A stretch of DNA of 64,000 nt from Streptomyces albofaciens JCM 4342 (GCF_008634025.1 NZ_PDCM01000002.1:2418001-2482000); one strand, 5' to 3'; positions 7,621 to 16,696 are shown, counted from the stretch's first letter. The notes: generated from the letters alone by a model not told the origin. Made by a program: numbers and translations.

Positions 7621-9741
7621 TCACGGGTGGTGGAGGGGATTGGGCACGGTCCCGTGCACGGCGGCGTGCGGGCGCTGCGCGCGGTCGCGGTATCCGTCGA
7701 GGTGGAGACGGTTGCGGTTCAGGCACAGCCGGGCGATGCGGGGGGTGAGCAGGTCGAAGGTCTCATGGCGTTTCTTCAGGTGCGGGAAGCGCCCCTGGTG
7801 GCGCCCGATCTCCGCCCGTACGAGGGACCAGAACTCGGCCTCCGGGACCGCGAGTTGCTGCTCGCACAGGGGCGCCAGATAGCGGAAGACGCCGACGAAG
7901 AGCCCGGAATGGATGAACTGGGTGAGGAAGTCGGGCGGTTCGGTGAGCAGCACCGCGCGCACGTCCGCGGGCATGGTGGCGTGTTCCGGCAGCGGTTCGG
8001 CGCTGGTGTTGACGTCGTCCACGAAGTCCTTGACCGCGAGGCGGGTGGGGATGTCGTGCTGGTCGAAGACGACGATGGCGTTCTCGCCGTGCGGGGAGAA
8101 GACCGTGCCGTACTGGTAGAGGAAGTGCAGCAGCGGCGGCAGCAGAGCGGCGAAGAGGTGGCGCAGCCAGACGCGGGGGGCCAGGCCGGAGCGGCGCACC
8201 AGCTCCGCCGTCAAGGCGCGCCCGTGCGGGTCGGTCTGCAGGAGAGCGGCCAGGGTGCGGGCCCGCTCCCCCGGGTCCAGGTGGCGGCTGACCGGCTCGC
8301 GCCAGATGCAGCCCAGCAGCTCCTTGTACTGGTACGGGACGCCGGGCAGCCGGTCGTACAGGGGGTGTTCGACGGTGACGGACGCGGTCTCGCCGAGCAG
8401 GATCACCCGGGTCTCGTCACGCAGGTACGGGTCGGCGTCGCGCAGCCCCTGGACCCAGGCGGTGACGGCGGGGGCGGCGATGGTGCGCTCGGTCGGCAGG
8501 CCGCGCCAGACCAGGGTGTTGAGGACGGAGAGCGGCAGCTTGACCGTGCGGGCCCGGGGGCGGCTGAGGTTGAGGAAGGTGCGGATGGACTGCTGCGGCA
8601 GGCGCAGGTCGTTGTCAGTGGTGAGTGGGACGATGGATTTGTCGGCGAGTTGGGGGGCGAAGAGGGGCGCGATGGTCTCGTCCCACTGCCAGGGGTGGAC
8701 GGGGAGGTAGAGGTAGTCGGCGGGGTCGAGGCCCTGCCCGGAGAGGGTGCCGGCGAAGGCGGCGCGGATTTCGGGGGTGAGTTCATCGGCGTAGAGACGA
8801 TCGGGCGTGGCCAGGGCGGGGACGCCCCGGTAGACGGCCAGCCGGCGGTGTGCGGCGATCCAGGGCAGCCGCTGCGGGGTACGGGCCTCGGGTGACCAGA
8901 GGGCGGCGTCGGCCGCCGAGAATCCCAGTCGGCCCTTGTTGGCGACGAGCCAGGGGTGGCCGGTCTGGTGCCCTTCCAGGGCTGCGTAGTCGAGGTCGGC
9001 GAGCTGCGCGGCGCTCAGGGCCGTGGCGTCGAGGCGGGTGTCGGCGGCGAGGGTGGCGGTCAGCTCGCGGATGAGGTGGCCGGTGGTGTCGCCGGACAGG
9101 CCCAGGACGGTGTCGTGGGCGTGGAAGAGGAAGTGGAGGGGGTCGCCCGTGGGGGTGATGGAGTCGGGATCGACGCGCCAGTGTCCGTACGCGCCGCGCC
9201 GGGCCCGGAAGCGGTAGACGACGTCGTCGGTCAGGCGCAGGCGGTAGGCGCGGGAGCCGTCGGTGGTGCGGGCGTGCGGTGGGTGCGACGGGTGCGGTGC
9301 GCCCGGGTCTCCGGGGACGGCGGTGCCGGTGCGGGCCTCGGAGCGGGGGCCGGGGACGGCCGGGGTGTGGAGGCCGGGGACGGCCGGCATGTGCGGAACA
9401 GCTTCCGGCTCGGGTCCGGGATCGGATTCGGATTCCGGCTCGGGACCGGGTTCGGAGTCGGGATCGGGATCGGAGTCGTGATCGGGTTCGGGGGTGATGA
9501 TCTCTTCGTACGCGAACTCCGCCAGCGTTTTGGCGAGCAGCCGCCGAGCGGCCCGCTGCCAGGCCCGGCCGCTGCCGTTCGCGTCGTCGGGGATGCCGTC
9601 GGGGGTGCTTCCGGTGGTGCCGTCGGGGGGCGCGCCGGTGCCGGGGAAGGCGTGGCCGGGGACGGTGATGCCGTTGGCGCGCGGCCCGGCGTCGGCGGGG
9701 CCGGACGCGGGGCTATGGAGAGGTTCGGAGGAAGGACGCAA
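7621..9741 (-). CDS. NIS siderophore synthetase, IucA/IucC family (first copy)
   Basis: IucA/IucC enzymes adenylate a carboxylic acid, usually citrate, and condense it with an amine or alcohol to build hydroxamate/citrate siderophores. Family marks are EGHQTGHPWLVANKGRLGF, LPVHPWQWDE, the nucleotide-binding stretch KLPLSVLNTLVWRGLP, and HGENAIVVFD, with a C-terminal FhuF-like region (RYLAPLCEQQL) ending in NPLHHP. The TTG start at 9741 is supported by CAGGAG seven bases upstream. At 706 residues it is about 100 longer than usual; the excess is an Asp/Glu/Pro-rich low-complexity stretch (about residues 80-160, with EPDHDSDPDPDSEPG). It is the last gene of the cluster. The substrate cannot be assigned from sequence. 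Confidence 0.93.
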   Translation of the reverse strand: MRPSSEPLHSPASGPADAGPRANGITVPGHAFPGTGAPPDGTTGSTPDGIPDDANGSGRAWQRAARRLLAKTLAEFAYEEIITPEPDHDSDPDPDSEPGPEPESESDPGPEPEAVPHMPAVPGLHTPAVPGPRSEARTGTAVPGDPGAPHPSHPPHARTTDGSRAYRLRLTDDVVYRFRARRGAYGHWRVDPDSITPTGDPLHFLFHAHDTVLGLSGDTTGHLIRELTATLAADTRLDATALSAAQLADLDYAALEGHQTGHPWLVANKGRLGFSAADAALWSPEARTPQRLPWIAAHRRLAVYRGVPALATPDRLYADELTPEIRAAFAGTLSGQGLDPADYLYLPVHPWQWDETIAPLFAPQLADKSIVPLTTDNDLRLPQQSIRTFLNLSRPRARTVKLPLSVLNTLVWRGLPTERTIAAPAVTAWVQGLRDADPYLRDETRVILLGETASVTVEHPLYDRLPGVPYQYKELLGCIWREPVSRHLDPGERARTLAALLQTDPHGRALTAELVRRSGLAPRVWLRHLFAALLPPLLHFLYQYGTVFSPHGENAIVVFDQHDIPTRLAVKDFVDDVNTSAEPLPEHATMPADVRAVLLTEPPDFLTQFIHSGLFVGVFRYLAPLCEQQLAVPEAEFWSLVRAEIGRHQGRFPHLKKRHETFDLLTPRIARLCLNRNRLHLDGYRDRAQRPHAAVHGTVPNPLHHP

Positions 9742-9952
9742 GGCGGGACTCCTGGGGACGAGACCTGAGCTTCACGGACAGTGCCTTGGGAAAGGACAGC
9801 GCCTTGGGAAAGGCGACCAGGTGCGCGGACACGTGCGGTGCGGGAGGAGCGTGCGAAGCGGCCGGTGCGACGGCGCGGACCGGTGGGAGTGACGGGCAGG
9901 CCGGAGCCGCCGGCGGGTGGGCGACGGCGGCGGGCGCAGGCGGGGGACGTGG

Positions 9953-10702
9953 TCACAGGAGGTTTCGGTGGGCGCGGTCGCGGATCATGAGGGCGGCGCG
10001 TTTGGCCGGCAGGTCGAGCTCGGCGGCGTAGCGGAACCCGGCGCCGAGGAAGGCGGCGACGGACGGGATGTTGCGCAGGTCGGGTTCGGCGACGACCCGG
10101 CCGCACTGCGGGCGGTGGTCCAGGACGAGGTCGGCGGTGGCGCGCAGCAGCGCGGTGCCGATGCCGCGGCCCCGGTCGGCGACGCCTCCGATCAGCAGGT
10201 GCAGCCCCGTGTCGTGCGGCCGGGCCGGGTAGTAGCGGGCGACCGGGTCCAGGTCGGCGCGGTAGATCTCCCAGTAGCTCATGGGCACGCCGCCCAGTAC
10301 GCCGAGGCAGGGCACGCTGCGCCCGTCGCCGTCGAGCTGGGCGCGCAGGTGGGCGGCGGTGATCTCCTCGGGCCCGGCCAGTTCCCAGAAGGCCGCGACG
10401 GCCGGGTCGTTCATCCAGGCGGAGATCAGCGGCAGGTCGCGCTCGATGCGTACGGGTACGAGCTGGAACGGCCCCGCGGTGGTGGCGGTCGGGCCCCAGT
10501 CGTTGATGTGGTCGAGCAGCAGGCCGCCGCGCGGGCTGTCGGCCGGATCGGCGGACAGCGGCGCGTCGCTGAAGAGGGCGGTGATGTCGGAGGGCAGATG
10601 CAGGTCGAGGGTGTCGTCGAGCGCGTCGTCCGGGGGGCCTTCGAGGGGGTGGTCGAAGGCCTTCTCGGAGCCTGGGTCGATGCCGGATTCGGTGGGGGGC
10701 AC
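9953..10702 (-). CDS. GNAT acyltransferase of siderophore type (RhbD/IucB-like)
   Basis: The 249-residue protein has a C-terminal acetyltransferase domain like those that N-acylate the (hydroxy)amine during hydroxamate siderophore synthesis. It shows the typical WMNDPAVAAFWE entry (about residues 96-107), SYWEIYRADLDP, and the acetyl-CoA loop GGVADRGRGIGTALLRA followed by DLRNIPSVAAFLGAGF. The first 80 residues are acidic and variable. GTG at 10702 follows AAGGAG by eleven bases. It sits between the two IucA/IucC genes on the same strand, with gaps of 211 and 162 bp that contain repeats. The acyl donor and acceptor are unknown. Confidence 0.87.
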   Translation of the reverse strand: MPPTESGIDPGSEKAFDHPLEGPPDDALDDTLDLHLPSDITALFSDAPLSADPADSPRGGLLLDHINDWGPTATTAGPFQLVPVRIERDLPLISAWMNDPAVAAFWELAGPEEITAAHLRAQLDGDGRSVPCLGVLGGVPMSYWEIYRADLDPVARYYPARPHDTGLHLLIGGVADRGRGIGTALLRATADLVLDHRPQCGRVVAEPDLRNIPSVAAFLGAGFRYAAELDLPAKRAALMIRDRAHRNLL

Positions 10703-10784
10703 GGCGGCGCTCTCTCCTTTCCGGGCCTCCTCACGAGGTCACGGGGCGGGTGGGCGGGAATCGGAGGTGCAGGGGGCGCGGACG

Positions 10785-10885
10785 GCAGGGTCAGGGGTGG
10801 AGGGGACAGAGGTTGAGGACACAGAGGTTGAGGGGGCAGGGGTGGAGAGGACAGGGACGGTGGGTCAGGGGTGGAGGGGGTTGGG
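10785..10885. repeat. Imperfect 18-bp direct repeats before the second NIS synthetase stop
   Basis: A purine-rich stretch repeats the units GGGGTGGAGGGGACAG and ACAGAGGTTGAGG several times with roughly 18-bp spacing. The array runs into the last codons of the synthetase gene. No function is suggested beyond slippage-prone DNA. Confidence 0.55.
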
Positions 10886-13090
10886 GATGGTGACGTAGAC
10901 GGACTGGGTGTCGACGGGGCCGACGAGTTCGTCGAGGCCGCGCAGCCGGGTCAGCAGGTTGGCCTTGCAGCGCAGGGTGCGGGCTTCCAGGAGCCTGCCG
11001 GGCAGGGGTGAGCGGTGTGCCGCGGGCCCGGCGGCGGCGTCGGTGAGGAAGCGCCGGAAGGCGGCGAGGAGCACGTTCTCGGCGGCCAGGCCCTGGGAGC
11101 CGAAGGCTCCGATGAGGCCGAAGACGTTGTTGATGCCGAGGTAGTAGGCGAAGCGCTCGTCGGTGACCTCGTCGGAGACGAAGGTGTCGCTGGCGCTGCC
11201 GATGCCGGGCAGCCGCCGCTCCAGGTCCGTACGGCGCGATGCGCGGAAGTAGTAGCCCTGGTTGTCGCGGTAGCGGCCGCCGGCGGGCCAGCCGTCGCGG
11301 TCCAGGAGGACGAGGGTGTTCTGCTGGTGGGCTTCCAGGGCGACGCCGGCGGTGCCGTCGAGCCAGAGGACGGGGCGTACCACCGCTTCGAGGTAGCGCA
11401 GGAACCACTCGGTGGCGACGGCGCCCGTGGGCCGGCCGGTGCGGGCGGTGAGGCCGCTGATGACGTCGGCGAGCCGGGAACGCAGGCCGGTGCGGCCGGG
11501 CCAGGGGCGCGGCGAGGTGAGCGCCGCGATGCACACGGCGTCGTCGGAGTCGGCGAACGGGTTGTGCCGGACGACCACGTCCAGCCCGTGCACCGGCTCG
11601 CCGTCGGCTCCGGTGACGCCGAGCCACGCGGGGTCGCGGACGATGTCGAAGCCCGGCGCGCCGGGGAAGGCGGCCCGCCACCGGGCGGCGAGTCCGGTGC
11701 GGAGCAGCCGGTGCACTTCGACGCCGCGGCGCAGTTCCTTGCGGAGGTTGTCGCGGCGGGAGTTGGTGATGCGCACGCCCAGGGAGAGCTTGAGCATGGC
11801 GTCGCGGCCGGGCTGGAAGACGGTACGGACGGAGGAGGTCGGGTGCCAGACGGGGCCGCCGGGGCCCAGGTCGCGGAGGTGGCCCGACGCGTACAGCGCG
11901 GCGATGTCCGGGCGGTGGCCGAGCTGGCGGGCCTGCCAGGGGTGCATCGGCAGCGGCACGGTGCCGGCGGGGACCGGGGGCGCGCCTTCGGCGAGCCGGG
12001 CGGCCAGCCGTTCGGCGGGTACGGTCCGGCCGCGCTCGGTCCAGGCCGAGTCGGCGGCGAACACGTCGCGGTGGACGGCCATCCAGTGCAGGCGGAACGC
12101 GCCGCGCAGTTCCGGCGAGTAGGCGCGCGTCTCGGCCTCGGTCAGGCCCTCCCGGCTCTTGGGGGTGGGGTGCATGGGGTGGCCGAAGAGCAGGGCCTGT
12201 TCGGCGGCGAGGAAGCGGGAGCCGCCGGGGCCGTCGGCCGGGGCGGCACGCCGGTCCGCGAGGAAGGCGGCGGTGTGCCGTACGGAGTCGGCGACGCGGC
12301 CGACGAGGTCGGCGCTCTCGCTGTCCGTACCAGCGGGTCCGCCGCCGGTGTCGCCGCCCGCGCCACCGTGTACGGCCTCGCGGCGCAGCAGGGCGGCGAG
12401 GGTCACCGCGTCCAGGGGCGCGGCGTCGGCGGGGGCGCCTTCCCATACGGGGGCACCGAGGCGGTGCCAGCCGGTGTCCGACCAGTACAGGACGGGGACG
12501 CGCAGGGCCGTCGCACCGGCGGCGAGCGGGATGCGCAGCCGGTCGCCGGCCGGGCGGGGCGTGCCGCTCTCGCGAATCCAGCAGCGCAGCAGGTTCTCCG
12601 CGCCGGCGGCGTCGGCGGCGACGGCCGGGTCCGCGTGCTCCAGGCGGTCGTGCACGGGAATGTGCTCGTGCACGGGGATGTGCTCGTGCACGGGGGGTCG
12701 CAGGGCTGTCTCCTGGTGGGCGGTTTCCTGCGGGCCGGATTCCTGCGGATCGGATTCCTGCTCAGCGCCAGGCCCGGCGTCGGCCCCGACGGCGGCCCCG
12801 ACGGCGGCCCCGGCCGCGGCGTCGGGTTCGCCGGGCTCGTCGTCGGAGTAGACGGTGACGACCCGGGTCGCTCCGAGCCCGTGGCAGTCCTCGTGACCGT
12901 GCCGCTCGTAGTGTCCGAGCCGTACCGCGCAGCCGGTGTGGCCGCTGTGCTCGCCGTTCTCCGCGGTGTCGTGGGCCCCGGCGCGCCGGTTCTGGCGCGG
13001 CACGGCCGGCTCCCGCAGCCGGGCCAGGGGCTCACGGGGCAGACGTCGCTCGTCGGCCGGGGTCCCGTCGGGGCCGGGGCGTTCGTTCAT
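10865..13090 (-). CDS. NIS siderophore synthetase, IucA/IucC family (second copy)
   Basis: This is a second citrate-type siderophore synthetase, 741 residues. Motifs are FGHPMHPTPKSREG, LPMHPWQARQLG, KLSLGVRITNSRRDNL and EAHQQNTLVLLD, with a C-terminal FhuF-like part ending in TIPNPLHP. The EAHQQN motif differs from the HGEN of the downstream copy, so the two probably carry out different condensations. About 165 N-terminal residues are variable and include a repeated HEHIPV element and an Ala/Gly/Gln/Glu-rich stretch. The ATG at 13090 is the best start before conserved sequence, although its ribosome site is weak; the frame remains open upstream only through a repeat array. It follows the aminotransferase gene on the same strand. 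Confidence 0.92.
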   Translation of the reverse strand: MNERPGPDGTPADERRLPREPLARLREPAVPRQNRRAGAHDTAENGEHSGHTGCAVRLGHYERHGHEDCHGLGATRVVTVYSDDEPGEPDAAAGAAVGAAVGADAGPGAEQESDPQESGPQETAHQETALRPPVHEHIPVHEHIPVHDRLEHADPAVAADAAGAENLLRCWIRESGTPRPAGDRLRIPLAAGATALRVPVLYWSDTGWHRLGAPVWEGAPADAAPLDAVTLAALLRREAVHGGAGGDTGGGPAGTDSESADLVGRVADSVRHTAAFLADRRAAPADGPGGSRFLAAEQALLFGHPMHPTPKSREGLTEAETRAYSPELRGAFRLHWMAVHRDVFAADSAWTERGRTVPAERLAARLAEGAPPVPAGTVPLPMHPWQARQLGHRPDIAALYASGHLRDLGPGGPVWHPTSSVRTVFQPGRDAMLKLSLGVRITNSRRDNLRKELRRGVEVHRLLRTGLAARWRAAFPGAPGFDIVRDPAWLGVTGADGEPVHGLDVVVRHNPFADSDDAVCIAALTSPRPWPGRTGLRSRLADVISGLTARTGRPTGAVATEWFLRYLEAVVRPVLWLDGTAGVALEAHQQNTLVLLDRDGWPAGGRYRDNQGYYFRASRRTDLERRLPGIGSASDTFVSDEVTDERFAYYLGINNVFGLIGAFGSQGLAAENVLLAAFRRFLTDAAAGPAAHRSPLPGRLLEARTLRCKANLLTRLRGLDELVGPVDTQSVYVTIPNPLHP

Positions 13091-13210
13091 CGGGGTGTGC
13101 CTCGCAGGGTCGGCGCGGTCGACGCGGTCTGGACGGTGGTGGGGCGGTAGGGACTCGTGGGGTGGCGGAGAGCTGTGGGGCGGGGCGGCGGGTGGTGACG
13201 CGTACGCCCG

Positions 13211-13290
13211 GCACAGGGACACCCGGCACTCCAGCACTCGGCACAGGGGCACCCGGCACTCCAGCACTCGGCACAGGAACACCCGGCACT
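13211..13290. repeat. 30-bp tandem repeat between aminotransferase and NIS synthetase
   Basis: Units of 30 bp (GCACAGG..., ACACCCGGCACT, CCAGCACTCG) occur twice nearly perfectly and a third time in part. They lie between the stop of the aminotransferase (13320, minus strand) and the start of the synthetase (13090), so they sit in the probable mRNA leader of the latter. Confidence 0.85.
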
Positions 13291-13319
13291 CGTACGCCCG
13301 AAGCGAAGCCGCGCCCCCG

Positions 13320-14759
13320 TCATGAGGGCACCTCAGAGGACGGCGCCTGTGCACCCACCGTCGCGGGCACCGCACCCGCACTCCCTGCACTTCCCGCGCT
13401 CTTCGCGCCCGACGCCCCCGCGCGCACCGCCGCCGTCAGCGCGTCGGCGAGGCGGTCGAGGACCGCGTCCGCCTGTTCGTCGGTGACAGTGAGCGGGGGC
13501 AGCAGCCGGAGCACCGCGTCGTGGCGGCCGCCCAGCTCGATGATCAGGCCCCTGGTCAGGCACTCCTGCTGGACGGCCGCGGCCAGCGCGGGGGCGGCCG
13601 GGCGGGCGCCCGCCGGGTCGGGGGCGGCGTCCGGGTCGACCAGTTCCAGGCCGAGCATCAGGCCGCGGCCCCGTACGTCGCCGACGCAGTCGTGCTCGGC
13701 GGCGAGCCCGCCCAGCCGGGACAGCATGCGGGCGCCCAGGTCGGCGGCGCGCCGCGCCAGGTCGTTCTCCCGGACGTACGCGAGGGTGGCGGCGCCCGCC
13801 GCCATCGCGAGCTGGTTGCCGCGGAAGGTGCCGGCGTGCGCGCCGGGGCACCAGGCGTCCAGCTCCTCGCGGTAGACGATGACCGCGAGCGGCAGGCTGC
13901 CCCCGATGGCCTTGGACAGCACGAGCACGTCGGGCACCACGCCGCTGTGCTCGACGGCCCAGAAGGCACCGGTGCGGCCCACGCCGGTCTGTACCTCGTC
14001 CACGATGAGGGGGATGTCCCGGGCGGCCGTGATCTCGCGCATCCGGCGCAGCCAGCCGTCCGGCGCGGGGATCACCCCGCCCTCGCCCTGGACCGGTTCG
14101 AGGATCATTCCGGCCGGTCTGGCGATTCCGCTCTTGTCGTCGTCGAGTGCGTTCTGCGTCCAGCGCGCGGCCAGTTCGGCGCCGCGCTCGCCGCCCGTAC
14201 CGAAGGGGCAGCGGTAGTCGTACGGATACGGGAAGCGGCTCACGGAGACGTCCCGCGCGCCCCCGGACGCCGCGAGCGCCCCTGCCGTCATGCCGTGGTA
14301 GGCGCCGGTGAATGCGGCGATCCCGTCCCGGCCGGTGGCGGTGCGGACGAGTTTGAAGGCGGCCTCGACGGCGTCCGTGCCGGCCGGGCCGCAGAACTGG
14401 ATGCGGCCGTGCCGGGCCAGTTCGGCGGGCAGGGTGGCGAACAGTTCGGTGACGAAGGCGTCCTTGACCGGGGTCGCCAGGTCGAGGACGTGCAGCGGGG
14501 CGCCGGAGTCGAGGACGGCGCGGACGGCCTCCAGGACGACGGGGTGGTTGTGCCCGAGGGCCAGGGTGCCCGCCCCGGAGAGGCAGTCCAGATAGCGGCG
14601 GCCGTCGGCGCCTTCGATCGTCAGTCCGCGGGCGCGCACCGGGACGATGGGCAGCGAACGCGCGTACGTACGGGCGGCGGACTCGCGGAGCGACTGCCGC
14701 CGCAGGATGCCCTCGTGGGCGGGAGGGGGTGACGTCGGCAGAGGCTGGGTCAAGGCCAC
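13320..14759 (-). CDS. Diaminobutyrate--2-oxoglutarate-type class III aminotransferase
   Basis: This PLP enzyme most likely makes 2,4-diaminobutyrate from aspartate semialdehyde and glutamate, the first step toward a diamine arm of a NIS siderophore (RhbA-like; EctB is a related enzyme). The class III signature is LIVDEVQTGVGRTGAFWAVE followed by SKAIGGSLPLAV, whose Lys binds PLP. GAYHGMTAGALAASGG and RGRGLMLGLELVDP are also typical. The 479-residue form starting at GTG 14759 was chosen because AGGAGG lies eleven bases upstream; an ATG further upstream has no such support. It is the first gene of the cluster. No separate decarboxylase or N-hydroxylase gene accompanies it here. Confidence 0.9.
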   Translation of the reverse strand: MALTQPLPTSPPPAHEGILRRQSLRESAARTYARSLPIVPVRARGLTIEGADGRRYLDCLSGAGTLALGHNHPVVLEAVRAVLDSGAPLHVLDLATPVKDAFVTELFATLPAELARHGRIQFCGPAGTDAVEAAFKLVRTATGRDGIAAFTGAYHGMTAGALAASGGARDVSVSRFPYPYDYRCPFGTGGERGAELAARWTQNALDDDKSGIARPAGMILEPVQGEGGVIPAPDGWLRRMREITAARDIPLIVDEVQTGVGRTGAFWAVEHSGVVPDVLVLSKAIGGSLPLAVIVYREELDAWCPGAHAGTFRGNQLAMAAGAATLAYVRENDLARRAADLGARMLSRLGGLAAEHDCVGDVRGRGLMLGLELVDPDAAPDPAGARPAAPALAAAVQQECLTRGLIIELGGRHDAVLRLLPPLTVTDEQADAVLDRLADALTAAVRAGASGAKSAGSAGSAGAVPATVGAQAPSSEVPS

Positions 14760-15351
14760 GGCGGTTCGGTCCTCCTGCTGCTGAGTCTTCTGTTGAACTG
14801 CGGGTGGGCCCGCCGCGCGCCGAGGGCCCCACTGGGCCGTCACTTCGCACACCGGGCCTGGTCCGTCGGCGGCGGGCGCCGGGCCGGGTCTTCCTGGCGG
14901 ACCGCTGCCGCCTGCCTCCGGCCACGGCTCAGCCGTCCCCCGTACGTGTCAACGACGCGCCGGGCGGGAGAACACGGCCTGCCGGAAGATCCTTGCCGCG
15001 GACGCCCCCGGGACGACCCCGGGACGACCTCGGGACGCCCCCGGAACGGCGTCCGGACCCGGCGCGGGAAACCCCGTACGGCCGTACGGGACGCATCGCG
15101 CGCCCTCCCCCCGCCCCCTCTTTCCCAGAGATCCATCCGATCCGGAACCGGGGACCCGCCCGCCGCCGTCCCCAACGGCACCGGCATAGTGGGGACCTGC
15201 CCCGGCTTTCCGGTGCATGACAAAACAGCAGATCCAGGCACGTCCGGAGCGCGCCGGAGCAAGACCGGCACAACCGGCCGAGGTGCGGCAGGACCGCCCG
15301 GGCCGGACAAGTTCACACGGCAAGCCTGAACAGACCAGGGGGAGTTCACCC
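14760..15351. other. Divergent intergenic region, siderophore cluster / protease
   Basis: There is no supported gene in these 592 bases. I looked for a DmdR/IdeR iron box (TTAGGTTAGGCTCACCTAA type) and saw none. Present are three short repeats of GGGACGAC(C/G)CC near 15005-15045 and an 18-bp palindrome centred on GTACGGCCGTAC (15073-15090). Confidence 0.6.
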
Positions 15352-16539
15352 ATGCGATCCATACGTCGGCCGGTCCTGGCCGCGGCCGCTCTCACCGCGG
15401 TGGTGGCGCTGACCGCCACCGGCTGCGGCCCGGAGGGCAACCAGGCGGACGGCAAGCCCAGCCAGTCCGCCGATCAGGGCAGCGCGGGCGGGGGTGGCTT
15501 CACGATCCCCAAGGACATCCAGGACAAGCTCAAGGAACACGGCGTCGACCTGGACAAGTGGAAGAACGGCGAGTGGAAGAACTGGGACAAGGACAAGTGG
15601 CTCCGCGAGGCCAGTGACTTCATCAACCCGATCATCAAGGGCCTGTGGGACCCGGACCGGGCGAGCAAGGCCAAGCCGCCGAAGGAGCCGACGCCCAAGG
15701 ACATCTCCGGTGACCAGGGGCGGACCGACCCGGAGCCGCGGCCGGTGCAGGCCAAGGCGGTCAAGCCGCCGTTCGGCCAGAGCGCGCCCGGCCTCGGCAA
15801 GATCTTCTTCGACACGCCCGAGGGCCACGCGGTCTGCTCCGGCGCGGTCGTCAAGGACCCCGCACACCCGGGCAAGTCGAACCTGGTGTGGACCGCGGGC
15901 CACTGCGTGCACGCCGGCAAGAGCGGCGGCTGGTACCGCAACATGATCTTCGCCCCGTCGTTCAACGACAGCGGCAAGCCCGCGGCCCAGCTGGAGCGCG
16001 CCACGCGTGAGGAGATGTTCCCCAAGGGCGTGTGGTGGGCCGACGGCGCGTCGACCTCCAACCAGTGGATCAGCCAGGGCGGTCCGCAGGGCAACAGCGT
16101 GCCGATGGCGCCGTACGACTTCGCGATCATGCACGTGACGCCGGAGAAGGGCGCCGGCAGCAAGTCCCTCGAAGAGGTCGCCGGCGGCGCGTACTCGGTG
16201 GACTTCAACGCCTCGGCGATCCCGGACATCGCGAGCATCACCGCGCAGGGCTACCCGGCCGAGGCGCCGTTCGACGGCGCGACACTTCAGCAGTGCACCG
16301 ACAAGCCGGGCCGGCTGTCGCTGGCCGCGCAGAAGCCGACGATGTACCGCATCGGCTGCCTGATGACCGCCGGTTCCTCCGGTGGCCCCTGGTTCGCCAA
16401 GGGCGCGGACGGCAAGCCGACCCTGGTGTCCAACACCTCGATCGGCCCGCGTCCGGCCGGCTGGCTGGCGGGTCCGCACCTCGGCCCCGAGGCCAAGAGC
16501 ATGTACGGCGCGATGAGCAAGAAGTTCGCGTCGCAGTAG
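15352..16539 (+). CDS. Secreted lipoprotein, trypsin/V8-like serine peptidase
   Basis: The 395-residue protein has an N-terminal signal (RRPVLAAAALTAVVALTATGC) whose LTATGC lipobox predicts lipidation at Cys 24 and anchoring outside the membrane. A charged linker of about 130 residues is followed by a chymotrypsin-fold domain. The catalytic triad is visible as VWTAGHCVH (His), PYDFAIMHV (Asp) and AGSSGGPWF (Ser). The ATG at 15352 follows a strong GGGGGAG site; an in-frame ATG at 15217 has no ribosome site and would bury the signal. The gene stands alone and ends at a strong hairpin. Its protein substrate is unknown. Confidence 0.88.
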   Translation: MRSIRRPVLAAAALTAVVALTATGCGPEGNQADGKPSQSADQGSAGGGGFTIPKDIQDKLKEHGVDLDKWKNGEWKNWDKDKWLREASDFINPIIKGLWDPDRASKAKPPKEPTPKDISGDQGRTDPEPRPVQAKAVKPPFGQSAPGLGKIFFDTPEGHAVCSGAVVKDPAHPGKSNLVWTAGHCVHAGKSGGWYRNMIFAPSFNDSGKPAAQLERATREEMFPKGVWWADGASTSNQWISQGGPQGNSVPMAPYDFAIMHVTPEKGAGSKSLEEVAGGAYSVDFNASAIPDIASITAQGYPAEAPFDGATLQQCTDKPGRLSLAAQKPTMYRIGCLMTAGSSGGPWFAKGADGKPTLVSNTSIGPRPAGWLAGPHLGPEAKSMYGAMSKKFASQ

Positions 16540-16547
16540 TCACGGCG

Positions 16548-16588
16548 GACGAGGGCCCGCTCCCGGTTCCCGGGGGCGGGCCCTCGTC
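16548..16588 (+). terminator. Terminator after the serine peptidase gene
   Basis: GACGAGGGCCCGC (from 16548) pairs with GCGGGCCCTCGTC (to 16588), with a mostly paired C/G-rich inner part. Confidence 0.8.
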
Positions 16589-16622
16589 ACAGGCCGTGGG
16601 CGCGGCCGTTTCCGTCATATGA

Positions 16623-16650
16623 GAAGGCCCGCCTTCAGGGGCGGGCCTTC
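16623..16650 (-). terminator. Terminator after hflX
   Basis: A perfect 11-bp stem, GAAGGCCCGCC (16623-16633) and GGCGGGCCTTC (16640-16650), lies 47 bp after the hflX stop on the minus strand. Confidence 0.75.
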
Positions 16651-16696
16651 GTACTGCTTACGGCGTCGTCCTTGCGGCGCTCCGCCTACCGCCGCG

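Noticed and set aside
13162..13875. A plus-strand frame through the 30-bp repeats and the aminotransferase 3' end
   Set aside because: It is antisense to the conserved aminotransferase and its Thr/Pro/Gly repeats come from the tandem array.
14760..15351. Iron-box (DmdR1/IdeR) operator before the siderophore cluster
   Set aside because: I searched by eye for TTAGGTTAGGCT-like sequence on both strands and found none.
15217..15351. Longer start for the lipoprotein serine peptidase
   Set aside because: It would place 45 polar residues before a clear signal peptide with lipobox and lacks a ribosome site.
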